From Cucumis sativus (taxonomy: Eukaryota > Streptophyta > Magnoliopsida > Cucurbitales > Cucurbitaceae): DNA of 64,000 nt. Shown piece after piece: positions 24,801 through 36,110 of this stretch (position 1 is the stretch's first letter; the number at the start of each line of letters is the position of its first letter). The translations under genes and the position numbers were made by a program. The DNA lies in contig NW_022279520.1 of assembly GCF_000004075.3 (NCBI RefSeq), positions 62,001-126,000 on the forward strand. The letters are read 5' to 3'. The notes beneath the pieces were generated by a model. It was not told the origin of the DNA. It ran no database searches and worked only from the letters and a program-made list of their open reading frames with translations.

Positions 24801-27800
24801 CGTTCAACAAGTTTGAGGTCACCCATAGTGGCCAACTCAAGGCACAAATTCTGAAGAGTTTCTTTGGTTCTATTAATCACTGTAACATCAAGAACAATGT
24901 CATAATGATGAACAGTGACATAAGCTTCTGCATAAACAGGATCACTGAATCCAGTTAGTTGAAGAATGCGGTTGAGTTTGTTGGCATCATCGCCCTCCTT
25001 TGTAAACTCTCCAGTAGCACGCTTAAGATCATCTTGGACCTCATCTTCCAGTTCTAGCTGACTCATACCCTGAAAAATGATGCTCATAAAGTTAATGAAA
25101 CAGGTGAAACCAAGAAAACCAATGATTTAGAAAATAAAAGCTTGAAAATATCATAATTATGATTATATCAACCACAGTAACTTGTTTAATCGAGAAAATT
25201 TGGATTTGAGAGTTGAGACAATCAGAAAGCACGAAATGGCCATTCACAAAGCCCCTAACTACTAAGATTCTATCCTAATTGTGTATAGAAATTGGCTTTC
25301 CCATCTTATACAAATTTTTTACAATGAAAAGATAATAATGGAATTCAACTGAAACCAGTTGGAGGGAAAAAGAAGCAGCTTATCATGACATGGTATTAGT
25401 GTCCTATTATGGAGAGTAGCCCACTCACAAAACTATGTATAATGCTAAAATTATTTTAAAAAATTTTTTAAAAAATCTTTAAAATGTTAATTGAAAAGCT
25501 GACATATTGTAATGAATTCCATTCTCCTCTCCATGCAAGAAACAGGATTTATGAATTGGTTTCTAGAAACTTCCAGTTGAATTTTACTGTCTTCTTCCTG
25601 TGAAGATTAGCCCAATGCATGCCAAAAAAATCGAAGCATAGGTTATTGGCATCCGTAGTTGCTTCATCCAAAGGAAAATTGACGTAAAACACATTTTAAG
25701 TCATTGCATGCAAACACTATGATACAGAATGAGAAAAGCGTTGAAAGAATGAAATGTCATAGAAACATTTAATAAACCACAAGAAGAACATGAGATATTA
25801 CATCCAAAGAAAGTTGACGTGAAGATACCAAAAGAAACTATTTCAAACTCTACACGTCAAGGAGCAAAACAATAATAGAAAAATAGAACGTCATAAACAA
25901 GTTTTAAAAAAATTCAGGAGACAACACGAGAGATCTTCATCCAAAGCAAATTGAGATCAAGTACATTAAAAGTTATAATATTGAATTCTACAAATCATGA
26001 TACAAATAGAACTAGAAAAACCAAAAAAACATGCAAGAGACAACAGATGAAATGTGTATTACCTTCCTGCTCTTTAAGTGGTAAAAATCAATTAGATCAT
26101 CTGGCTGTGCATGGGATATCTGAGCCCTGGCTTTTATCTCTTCAGTTTCATGGCGCTGCTTTTCAGCCAGCATTTCACAAAGCTCTGTCTGCAAGATTGC
26201 AACCATATCTTCCTCACTTCATCACCAGTATTGCTTAGCAGTCTAATACAGAGGACAATCCTATCACGTGAGTCACTATCAATTGGATGGGGAAGAAATG
26301 AAGATTCACCCAGTTGCAACATAGAAACCATGATCAATAATGCCTGAGTGAAGGTTCTGTTCACTTCGACTTTGGAAGGCTGAACCTCCTCTAGCCTCAA
26401 AACAAGCTTTGTAAGCGTACAAGCCACAACTGCCCCAAGGAAAAAGTCGCCAGAAAGAATTAAGGATCTCAAATTTCCAATAGAGGATAGGGAACCCTGA
26501 ACAAGGGTAGGTGGAGACATTGCAGTCTCAAGTGCAGCACTTTGGGTTGCATAGGTTCCATCTGCAAGAATGGCAGGCCTTCTCGAGGATACTGTGGTTG
26601 AGCTTACTTGTTGTGAAGTTTTTGAAGACTCTTGTGCCTCTCCTTCCTCTGAAGCTGTGTAGAAAGGAAGGTCACCAAGACAAGTTTTGATGGTAGAGAT
26701 TCCACTCTCAACTTCAGAGAGCGAGAGACAGTACTCTCCAATAATCCAAAGTGCACAAGAACACACCCTCGCTGCACGAATCTGATAGAATGTATCCAAC
26801 AGTCGTGTAATGATAGAAACTCGCAACTTGGGATTTGTCTCAATGATCTCACGTACAAAAACAACAACATCCATTGCTGAAGCTACATTGGTATCGCTCA
26901 AGAAATCCATCAAGAGATGTACCACTGTGCTGGCAACCTCAGGGAACTTAATTGCACAAGTATGAATAGCCTGCACCAGCATTTGCCTATATTCCCCATT
27001 CTTCTCATGCTCTCCACTTTGAGTCTTCACCACCTCCTTCTTCAGCGACATAACAACTTCATCAATATTCCTAGGAGTAATCAATTCAAGGGCAATATCA
27101 ATCGTTTTCCTCCTAATATCAAGATTTGGGCTGGAAAGTGCGCGAAGCACATCCATTACTAGTTCGACCATTATCTCCCTATGAGATGTCTTAAGCTCAT
27201 TGAGCCTATCAAGAACAATAAGCTTAACATTATTATCACTTTGGGAGAGCAAAAGCTGGCAGTAAGTATTCGCAGCGGCTCTAATAGCCGTGGGAGCTGA
27301 GGAAAGAGACACAAGAGTACCAGCACACTCATAAATGACAGCAGTTGATGGGGCATTCAACAACGATATAATGATCTTAATATATTTGCCTTTCTCAGCC
27401 TTATTGGCCCGGCAAACCTTCCTAATTAATTCTAAGACAACCATCTGAAGCTGCTCACCCCAATCAGTCATCCTATCGATGTTAGTAAAGAGGTAATTGA
27501 TAGCCCTTTCTTGAGCACAATTGAAGAGCATAAGAAAAGCATTTCTCTTACTGGAATTGTCCTGCTCAGAGGTCAAGAACTTCTCGATGATCTCAGGTGC
27601 ACTATCCAGTAATTGCTCCCCTTGAGGAAGTTTGTAAACGGACATGACAGCAAGCACCGCATTCCGACGAACAAATGGGTGGCGATGCTCCAAATTGGTG
27701 AGAATGGAAGGGATCAGGGGCTCAATGATCTCAGTTTCATTCAAACGGCAGAGAAATCGGAGGGTAACCCCACGAATATACTCGTTAGGATGCTGAAGGT

Positions 27801-28108
27801 TGTTACGTAGGTTCTGGCAAATAAGAATCATCTCCGGCAAAACTTTACCTCGTGAATCGGTCTTGTCAATGATTTCCAAATAAAGAAGGAGGAGTTTCTG
27901 GATGGTGTGGTCATCAGAAGGAAGAACGTAGCGTATAATTGTGATGAAAAGTTGAGGAATGGTTTCACCATTGAGCAACAACATAATCGCTTTTTTCAAT
28001 GCTTCAATCTTGGAATCAATGTCATTCCCTTCCAAAGCTTCCTTGATCTCATTCGCCATGGCTGGGTGCCCTTGTCGAAGTGCACCAAAAAGTGCACGAC
28101 TTCTCCAT
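21866..28108 (-). CDS. COPB: Coatomer subunit beta (beta-COP), three 1-base gaps in the frame
   Basis: Core subunit of the COPI coat, acting at the Golgi in retrograde and intra-Golgi transport. Exons on the minus strand: 28108-26063, 25069-24557, 22512-22427 and 22070-21866, all with GT-AG borders. The N-terminal part is the HEAT/adaptin-like trunk ([41 protein letters not shown]); the C-terminal part is the beta-coatomer appendage (VVHHYDI-like, [22 protein letters not shown], ending LKQKGGS). Start chosen at 28108 because MEKSC is the standard plant N-terminus; the later ATG at 28059 is only an artefact of the frame. Single bases are missing within 28087-28091, 28064-28066 and 26173-26175 (A, G and T runs on the plus strand). 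Adding them gives 950 aa, against about 948 in Arabidopsis. With an essential gene and exact family length, assembly error is much the likeliest cause. Confidence 0.95.
22513..24556 (-). other. Large beta-COP intron with transposon insertion
   Basis: A 2.04-kb intron between the FEWENK exon and the short 86-nt exon. It contains a foldback element at 23332-23738. The small open frames inside it have no recognised motif. Confidence 0.7.
23332..23738. mobile_element. Foldback MITE-like element with CAGTGTTTT termini
   Basis: Left end cagtgtttttttaaatacc and right end ggctttttaaaacactg are inverted copies. Just inside are inverted motifs built on AAGGC and GCCTTAGG/CCTAAGGC (aaggcacactaaggcac left; gcctaaggcggccc and aggcgaggcgctagacg right). 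About 407 bp, no coding capacity. CAGTG-type ends with this internal composition are common in dicot introns. The superfamily is not settled (hAT-like is one option), and no clear target duplication is visible. Confidence 0.6.
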
Positions 28109-28134
28109 AGCTGCTTATCGTTTGGGATAAGAAT

Positions 28135-28247
28135 CTGAAGAAAAGTGAAAGAGGAGGGGGTGGAAGAGAATTGAGATGAAAGGGAGATTGAATTGAAGAA
28201 TATATCAGATCTAGGTTGGAGGTGAGAAGGAGAAGTGAAGAAAGTAC
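28135..28247 (-). other. Probable 5'UTR intron of beta-COP
   Basis: On the minus strand a donor (ATCAG|GTACTTTC) at 28247 and an acceptor (TTTTCTTCAG|ATTC) ending at 28135 frame a 113-nt pyrimidine-rich segment, 26 nt upstream of the ATG. A leader intron is inferred from splice signals only. Confidence 0.55.
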
Positions 28248-28964
28248 CTGATTCGGTGTGGAGGTTGAGGAGTGAAATTAGATCTCGAGAAGCTTGATGC
28301 GTTTTGGTTGATGTGAAGAACTCTCAAAGTCTCAACCCCGAAGAAGAGAGGAAATGCAGATCTGGTCGTTTCAGGACTAAGCTCTCTGTAACTGTGGACA
28401 AACCAAACTTCAATAAAATAATCGGAGACGAAAACGTCGCTTCATTTGTGTACCCTCCCTCTATTAGGCCCATTCTAAATACATTTCTTGGGCTCAACTT
28501 CTAAATACCCCACCCCATTTCATACATATCCCAATACTTCTTCAGCCCAACTGAGTCCAAACACATTTTTAAAGTAAGCAACTGATTGGACAAAAATTGG
28601 AGCATAAAACAAGATTAACAGAGTCATTTGTGTTTGAAGTAGAGAGCAAAATAATAAGAGATCCCAAAACAAAAGCAGAGATGGATCTTATTGCCATTCC
28701 ACAATTAATGACAACATCACAAAATACATGGATTAAGGAAAGAAAATACGGGAGTCCTATGGTTGTTGATTCGAGACTCATGAACGAACAATCAAAAGTG
28801 AAAAAAAAAAGAAGAAAAAACCAACTAGGGCAGTATGGTACATGGGTGCAATAATTAGAACAATATGCAAAAAAAATAAGTGTCATGAGTTGTTTTTTTT
28901 TCTATAAATATTTTTGTGATCTGATGCAATTTCTCAAAACAAATTCTAGAATTTCAAATTCGGT

Positions 28965-29700
28965 TAAAATTTGGGTTGATTTTCATAAATATAACAAAAT
29001 ACTAAAATATTTACGCATGTTTAACAAAATCAAAAAACCCCATTATATTTTTATAAATTCTAGGTTTGGCCTTGAACAGTGTAGACGATTTTTCATTTCT
29101 TTTTCTTCTTTTTTCAATTTATTCATTTCCTCCTCGTATTATTACTTATTCTTCATTTTACAATATTATGGTTATTTGTATAAATATTTACTAATTTCTT
29201 CATTTCTTCTATCAGAATTTCTTCCTCCTTCATTTTTCTTCTTCTTTTTTCTTCTTGGTACAAGATTTAAATGATATTGGTATAATATTTAAACGGTCGG
29301 TTGTCTATTTCAGATAGACAGAGATAGTTCACTATTATTAATAAATCATTTAGATTTGGTACAAGATCATTTAGACTTGGTACATGATTGCTTATATTTT
29401 TCAAGATCGTTTAGACTATGTACAAGATCGTTAGACTGGTATAAGATCGTTTAGATTATAGTACAATGATATACGATTGTTTAGACTTAGTACTAGGTAC
29501 AAGATCGTTTAGACTTGCTACGAGATTGTTTACACTGGTACAAGATCGTTTAAACTAGGTACAAAATCTTCTTTTTCACGCGCGTGTGACCGATTAATTG
29601 CAGAAGTCTTTTTATTATTATTTGTGTGGTCCCTATGGGCTTAACTCATTTTTTAAAATTGTTCTATAGGTGTAATATTTTCGCGCTTTGTTTTATTTTT
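28965..29700 (-). repeat. Dispersed repeat copy B (inverse orientation to copy A)
   Basis: The reverse complement aligns with 11453-12012 across its whole length: aaaacaaagcgcgaaaat, the cggtcacacgcgcgtg motif, the array of roughly 20-bp units (about 12-13 units of gtctaaacgatcttgtacc type between 29330 and 29575), the gactatct...agatagacaacc foldback and the tail atatttatgaaaatc. Copy B has a longer array than copy A, so unit number has changed since they diverged. Confidence 0.75.
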
Positions 29701-29934
29701 GAAAAAACGACTAAAATTTATTAGGTTTTAAATTATGAAATCTAATTATTTTAATATTAATTTGAAATTTATGCATTAAAACCTTTTTATCATTTACTAA
29801 ATTTAGAATTTCAAATCTCTTACTAGATAAATTCAAACAATTTCGCTCACTTATATCAATTCACTCCAATAGAAAATGAAAAGAAAATAAATTATTATAA
29901 CTTAATTATATAAAGGAGGGAAATTTTTAAAACG

Positions 29935-30110
29935 AGTAGATCTTACAAAAAAAAAAATATTTACAATCCATAGTAAATTTTATCGCTGATAGTCATTGAT
30001 ATGCTATAGTGATAAAGACTATCAGTGATAAATTCAAAAATTTTGCTATACCTTCTAAATATTTTAATTTATTTTGCTATTTTTAAAAATACACTTATAT
30101 AAATAGTAAT
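29935..30110. mobile_element. Short foldback MITE-like sequence
   Basis: The inverted motifs tttatcgctgatagtcattgat and atagtgataaagactatcagtgataaa sit between arms resembling tagcaaaat/attttgcta. They are shared with 55105-55385 and with parts of 16985-17125 and 39855-39960. Boundaries uncertain. Confidence 0.45.
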
Positions 30111-30427
30111 AATATAAACGGAATAAACCAGAAGAAGAAGATTACTAAAAACCGCAAGTGATAACAAAATGTATAAACAAACTGAAAAAGAATAAGATAA
30201 AACCGAATTTGATAAATTGAAAAAGAATAAAGATAAAATTATATAACATAAAACCACGAAGATATTAATCTTTGTTATAATTACGAATAACGAAATAAAT
30301 GATAGTTAAAATCTCATAACTTTACATTACAATTAAACAGTAAGTGTAAATATCAATTAGTTAAATCTCATCGATTCATATTACTATTACATTCCAAAGG
30401 TAACAGGTAACTATATAACAGAGACAC

Positions 30428-30672
30428 TTACAAAAATAGCAAAAGAATTTATGATAACATGATTCATGTTATTACATTTTCTAAATTATAAAAGTAACAA
30501 ATTTAAAAGCCGATAACCCTCTAATAGCCTCTGATAACCCTCCACTAACACTCTAATAGCTGTTTGATATCACTAATTACTTGTCATATTTGCTATAATC
30601 GCAATATTAAAAAAATAGGTAACATGAACGGTTTTTTTCTAAATATTTTTGTCCTCTAATGCCATTTCTAAA
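30428..30672 (-). mobile_element. MITE, same family as 42880-43138
   Basis: ttacaaaaatagcaaaagaatttatgataac ... gctgtttgatatcactaatt ... ttttttctaaatatttttgtc matches the reverse complement of 42880-43138 over its full length, including the repeated 'ctaatagc / ctgataac' words. No coding capacity. Confidence 0.65.
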
Positions 30673-31739
30673 ACATACCAATATTAGTGGAGAAAAATTA
30701 GCTTTCTGATTAACAAAAAAATCTCTTGTAAATCATATAATTCAGTATGAACAAATACTTAGTATTAGAAAACAATTAGAAATATAGAAGAAAAAAAATG
30801 CAATTCCAGAAATGGTTTTTACTTTTGGCATGACGAACAACTTTATCATTAGATTCCTATTTCAATTACGAGCATTTTACCGTAAGAATCAAATATACAA
30901 TTTGTTAGGTAAATTATCAATACTCAAAGTAACATGAGATAAACATGGAAACTCATAAAATAAAATAAGAAGTAACGAACCATTTAGTACACAACGAAAG
31001 TTAATCAAAGTACCCTGCGAGAAAAGTATGACAATATAACATCCCATGATAATTACATAAGAAAAGATGTTTGCATGAAGCATCATAACAGATGTAATTC
31101 ATTACTCTTTATCAATCAAACTAGTATAATACATGTCTAAATCTTGCAAGTTACAAATATTCTTTCTATACCTAATCGTGCAAATGAATATTTCTTGATC
31201 AGATTTACTTTCAATCCTGAGGCCATCTTAAAACCGCTCTACCGAGGTTATCAAACATAGTACACTCATCCTTGGAGAAAAGAATTGTACCATAAAAAAT
31301 TATATTCAAAATTCATCCAAAATCAACTAAGAATAAAGTAGTAAGGAAGTAGGAAAGGATAATCCTCTACCTAATCTATTCATCTCTGCCACAATTTTTT
31401 TTTATCCAATAACTCAAAGAGAATCCCCTAATGTACCCTACATTTCATAAGCAATCTAATGAATAGAAAACTAAGAATGAAGTATGAAAAATGAAGGAGG
31501 AATTCAAAGAGATGGTGGTGAAGAGCATAACGTTAAAAAGACAAAGGTGGTGGTGAGGGTTGGGCACGACAAGCACGAGGTTGTGATGGTGATGGTGGCG
31601 GCAACGGCTGTTTGAAGAAGAGAGGAAGAGCAGTGTGAGATTGAGAAGGGAAGAAGAAAACGTGTGAAAGGGTAGGGCAAGTTGTTTCGAGGAAGAGTAA
31701 AGTAAGAGAAAGAATTGTTGATTTTTATAAAATTTAAAA

Positions 31740-31873
31740 AATAAAAATAAAAATGATCTTAACGTTTAATGTCGGTTTTAACCCAACATTAAACATCCAC
31801 CTTTTGAAAAACGACATTGAAGTCCATTTTTCATTTTTTCCACTCGACATTAAAGCCCACATTTCTTCTAGTG
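31740..31873. mobile_element. Terminal fragment of a CACTA (En/Spm-type) transposon
   Basis: Ends in ...cccacatttcttctagtg, the inverse of a CACTAGAAGAAATGTGGG-type terminus. It is preceded by subterminal copies of (c)gacattaaag/gacattgaagtcc/aacattaaacatcc in both orientations, typical of CACTA ends. The opposite end was not found within a few kb to the left, so this may be one end of a larger or truncated element. Confidence 0.55.
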
Positions 31874-32846
31874 TTTCAATTAGCATTGCTTTATTTCCTT
31901 TCACATATGGTAAACAAATTCATCCGACTAATTACTACTAAACATCCATAGTCTAATAATCTAAATAAAATCTTAGGTTCAAACTCCATCCTATAAGGTT
32001 TTTTGTGCTCACAATTTCTGAAATTTCATTTGAAAACAAAGACCACATGATTGAAAGTCTTCATTGTCATTGCCACTTATGCTTCCTACCTTTAAAAAGT
32101 TTTTCTTTTATGGTAAACATTTTTTCTATCGCATTATATTGAAAATTTTGTACGAATAGCCTTCATTGGGAGATCCAAATAAAAGATGACGTAGAATTTA
32201 AATACTAATTAACATAACCTTTTGATGATGTCAGCTACCTGCAAATTTACCAAAATAACCTTAAATGCACGAGAGGTTAATCGACTTCAACAATTTCTCA
32301 TCTCATTCTCATCCAATGTTACTTGTTCTCACCCATCCTAAACTTGGTTGTTTGAAAAATTGGAGCCAAAGTAATCAACCATTCCTTTCTCTCTCATCCT
32401 TGTTTGTCCATTACTCCTAAAATCCATGAAAAAAGAATTCTTATCCCTTTCGTACATTCCCCAAACTCCCTCTTGATCAAACTAAATTCTCCACCGCTTT
32501 ATCCCACCCCACTAATCGAGTGGTCCGTTCATTCGTTACCCACAACATTACTTCAAGATTTTGATGAAGGTAACATTTTTGTTCGTTCCCCACTTTCCAT
32601 TTCCAATTCCGTCTACTTGTATATACGAAGATGTATAACTAAAACTAGAACAAAAAGAGAAAAACTCGACTAGAACTAAGAAAAAAATTTGAATGATAAT
32701 GCAACCACAATACAAACAGAAAACTACTAAACCAACGAGAAAGTTACATAATAAAAGATCTTTAGATTTACACTACTGAAACTGCTATACTAATTGAACT
32801 CTACAATCTAAATAGTAGACATGTAGCTAAAATTGGAAATAGAAAA

Positions 32847-33091
32847 TGTGGGCTATTAATCTGCCATGATCTTCCTAAAAGAATTAAGTTATTTTACTAT
32901 TTATTGTTTTGGTTATTTAATTTTTTAATTATCTCCAAAATTTTAGCAAGCACTAAGTTAGTGAGTTACTAATTTTTGCTTCCTTTTTAGACTATAAATA
33001 TTAGTCCATTAAATTGAATAAAGGCCAGAAGTTCCATTTAATTTTTTCTCCCTCTTGGCAATATATCTTAGAAAGTATTTATTTTGTTCCA
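32847..33091 (+). repeat. 5' LTR of nested copia element
   Basis: Near-identical to 34594-34855 from gctattaatctgccatgatc through gcttcctttttagactataaatatta to tggcaatatatctta.aaagtattta. Boundaries set at TGTG and near TTCCA; the first few bases are damaged compared with the 3' copy. Confidence 0.75.
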
Positions 33092-34593
33092 AGGAGTTTG
33101 GGAAGCGAGAGGAGCCGAAGTGGATGTGAAGAAAGACGGAAGACGCGTGCATACATTCTCCAATGCATCCAGAAGACGTGCTTGTACAAATCGCAAGAAG
33201 AAGACCGCAAAGGAAATATGGGATAGTCTCAAGACAAGGTACTTGGGCAGTGAGCGGGTGAAGATGGCGAGAGTTCAAACCTTGAAGAGTGAGTTTAATG
33301 TTCTTTGGATGAAGGAAACCGAGACGATCGATGAGTTCGCAGGAAAAATTAGCGGATTAGCAAGCAAGTTCACCACCTCGGAGTTGCACTTGAGGATTCA
33401 TCATTGGTCAAGAAGCTCTCGATTCCGTTCCCAAAAAATATCTTCCCATTGTCGCCGGAATCGAGCAATTGCAAGATCTCGAAACCATGCAGTTTGAAGA
33501 AGCAATTGGACGGATGAAGGCGTACAAGGAACGAACAACACGACTTCGAGAAAACAATAACAACAACGATGACAACTCCTACTTACCCATGCCGAATGGA
33601 AAGCTAGACAAAAAGGACATAGTGGTGACAATTCTTCGATGAACAAAGGTGGGGATTTGGTGGTACCGATCGAGGAAGATGGCGAGGACGTGGTCGTGGC
33701 CGGTCGTGGCACTGAGCGTCAAAATAGTGCGGAGGCACTAGCAACACTGGAAATGGCACTCGTGATAAAAGTCACTTTAAGTGTTTCACTTGCAACAAGA
33801 TGGGACATTACGCGTCGGAATGTCATGGAAAAGGTCGTGACGGGCTCATATAACTTGTGTCGTCGAAGAAGAACCGGCTTTGATGATGGTCGTGTCCAGG
33901 AGGGGACACGCACTAGATGTGATCAGGAGGATGTCATACTACTCAGCAAAAGCGGTTGTTGCCAAGATGTATTGCAATGACAAGAATGGAGAAAATAATG
34001 ATGTTTGGTATCTTGACAACGGTGCTAGTAACCACATGACTGGCCATCGTGAGAAGTTCCAAGAATTAGATGAAAGCTTCACTGGGAGGGTGAAGTTTGG
34101 CGATGGATCAACCATTCAGATCATGGAAAAGGAAGCAGTCATGTTCGAGTGCAAGAACGGTGATCAGAAGGCTCTCCAAGAGGTGTATTACATTCCAAAA
34201 TTATGTAGTAACATCATAAGCCTCGGACAAATGACAGAAAACGAAAACAAGGTGCAAATGATAGAAGATATCATGAAAGTGTCTGATAGGAGTGGAAGCT
34301 TTTGATGTCGGTGAAGCGAACTAAAATCGTTTGTACAAGATAACTTTGAAGACACTCAAGCAAGTCTCCTTCTGACAAGCCTAGAAGATCCAACATGGTT
34401 ATGGCACGTGAGACTTGGCCATGTAAATTTTCATGACTTGAAGCTCATGGGGAGAAGAAATTGGTAGTTGGAGTACCACTAGTGACTCAACCGAACAAGT
34501 TATGTGAAGCGTGCGTGATTACCAAACAAGCCAGATTGCCCTTCCCTCGTCAATCAATATATAGAGCAGGAAGCTGTTAGAACTCCTCCATAC

Positions 34594-34855
34594 TGTTAGA
34601 ACTGCTATTAATCTGCCATGATCTTCCTAAATAGGTGGAAGAATTAAGTTATTTTACTATTTATTGTTTTGGTTATTTATTTTTTTAATTATTTCCAACA
34701 TTTTAGCAAGTACTAAGTTAGTGGGTTACTAATTTTTGCTTCCTTTTTAGACTATAAATATTAGTCATTAAATTGAATGAAGGCAAGAATTTCCATTTAA
34801 TTTTCTCTCCCTCTTGGCAATATATCTTACAAAGTATTTATTTTTGTTTTCTTCA
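34594..34855 (+). repeat. 3' LTR of nested copia element
   Basis: Begins TGTTAGAACTGC and ends near TCTTCA. It is collinear with the 5' LTR, with small indels (for example an extra aggtggaa after cctaaat) and scattered substitutions. Confidence 0.75.
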
Positions 34856-35559
34856 AGAAGAGTGCGTGAGATTTTACAGATCATTTGTTTTAAAAAACCG
34901 AAAATGCATGGGAAACAAATGAAAATGTTACATTTAGTGAAAGCTTGAAGTAATGCTCTGGGAGACAAACAGACGGCAACCACTTGATTAGTGTGTGGAA
35001 TAAAGCGATAGAGAATAGAAGCTTTAGAGAATATGGTTTGAGGAGGAGATTGGGCGGAAGTTTGGCAGGAACGAACAAATGAACGAGAATAAGAGAAAAA
35101 GGATTGATGAATTACTTTAACTCAAAATTTTCAAATGGGTAAAATTATATTCGGCAAGAAGGAGTAACGCTGGACAAGAACAGGAATGAGAAATTTATCG
35201 AAGTGGACTTGTCTCGTGTGCATTTAGGATTATTTTGGTAAATTTGTAGGTGGTTAACCTTATCAAAAGGTCATTGCTCATTAGAATTTTCTTTGTGGGC
35301 CACTTTTCATTTGAGCCTCCAAATGGAGGTCATCTGTACATTTTTTCCCATTAAATTGAACTTTATACCTATCATATATTCTTATTCAATGATGTATATG
35401 TTTAGATAAGTAGTTCGGTAATGATCCAACTCTTTATACTAAGCTGAGGTCATTACGATAATAACAATTTTGACAATTTCTTGGAAAAAGAAGAACTAAA
35501 TTATCATTAAAAAACACCATGACAACATGCTGGAACGAGTTTTATAAATTTTAAAGATA

Positions 35560-36110
35560 ATAAAAATAAAAATATTTAAGCTCAAACGTTGAAAACAAAC
35601 AATGAAAAGCGGAAGCAAAATGTATATGGCATGTCACGGATCCTTCATGTCTCACTCGCCAGATTTCCTCTACATTTACCTTTGCCTGAAAAATTAAACA
35701 TAAAAAAGGATGAATATAAAACATACTCAGTAAGGGATCCACTACTGGTCCGACTACGGTGTCTGTTACCTTCTCGTTAAAGTCCTGTAAGAAGGTTACT
35801 GCATAACTATTGCGTTCCCAAACAGTGGTCTCGTAGGACACATTGACTCTCAGTGAATCCAAAGGAATCACCCTAAAGGAGAGTCGGGCTGTTTATTGTT
35901 TGAATGTACGCTATCCAGTGATCTCATAAGGACACATCTGGGCTCTCTGTGAAGATAAGAAGATCGGGCTGACAGTGACTCCGTCGAATCACTCATAAAA
36001 GCTAGTCACACAGAAATACATATGTGGTGATCCCAAATGACACCAAAATGGGATGACTCTAACTGACAAAACTAACAGAACACCCGCATATTTTAAACAT
36101 GATAACATGA
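35560..36110. mobile_element. Possible solo LTR (gypsy-like)
   Basis: Composition and phrases (ggatcc...ctactggtccgactacgg, ctcactcgccagatttcctctac) differ sharply from the flanks. Called only on composition and resemblance; no termini or target duplication identified. Confidence 0.3.

Larger units (their letters stand above)
28250..32141. other. Gene-poor spacer rich in small repeats
   Basis: After the beta-COP leader (to about 28340) no gene is recognised. The segment holds a partial MITE end (about 28865-28945), dispersed repeat copy B (28965-29700), a small ctatcagtgata foldback (29935-30110), a MITE (30428-30672) and a CACTA-type end (about 31740-31873). 30070-31700 otherwise shows only AT-rich DNA and a G-rich patch (31530-31620, ggtggtggtgagggttgg). 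Confidence 0.55.
32847..34855 (+). mobile_element. Truncated Ty1/copia retrotransposon
   Basis: Two direct LTRs enclose a decayed gag-pol. In order: a gag piece (KKTAKEIWDSLKTRYLGSER ... ETIDEFAGKISGLASKF), a CCHC zinc knuckle (CFTCNKMGHYASEC, about 33786-33830), the protease region with an active-site variant DNGASNHMTG, and a GAG-pre-integrase piece (WHVRLGHVNFHDLKLMG, about 34395). Integrase, reverse transcriptase and RNase H are missing: the element jumps straight from pre-integrase to the 3' LTR. Several frameshifts make it dead. It was inserted in the MULE. Confidence 0.85.
32142..35349. mobile_element. Mutator-like element with long (~450-bp) inverted repeats
   Basis: The reverse complement of about 34860-35349 aligns with 32142-32600: matching blocks include gtac..gat.gcctcca/ttcattgg, acctacaaatttaccaaaataatcctaaatgcac, tcgctttat.ccacacactaatc.agtgg and cattacttcaag. 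Long terminal inverted repeats of this size, with a likely imperfect 9-bp target duplication (attatattg at 32133-32141, attaaattg at 35350-35358), fit a non-autonomous MULE. No transposase is present. A truncated copia retrotransposon (32847-34855) lies inside it. Confidence 0.6.

Noticed and set aside
26917..27162. Plus-strand frames within beta-COP
   Set aside because: Shadows of the minus-strand adaptin-like coding region.
28569..28886. Overlapping opposite-strand frames (85 and 105 codons)
   Set aside because: Mutual shadows in AT-rich DNA next to MITE sequence.
33009..33278. Minus-strand frame repeated at 34768-34983
   Set aside because: Repeated only because it lies in the two LTRs of the copia element.
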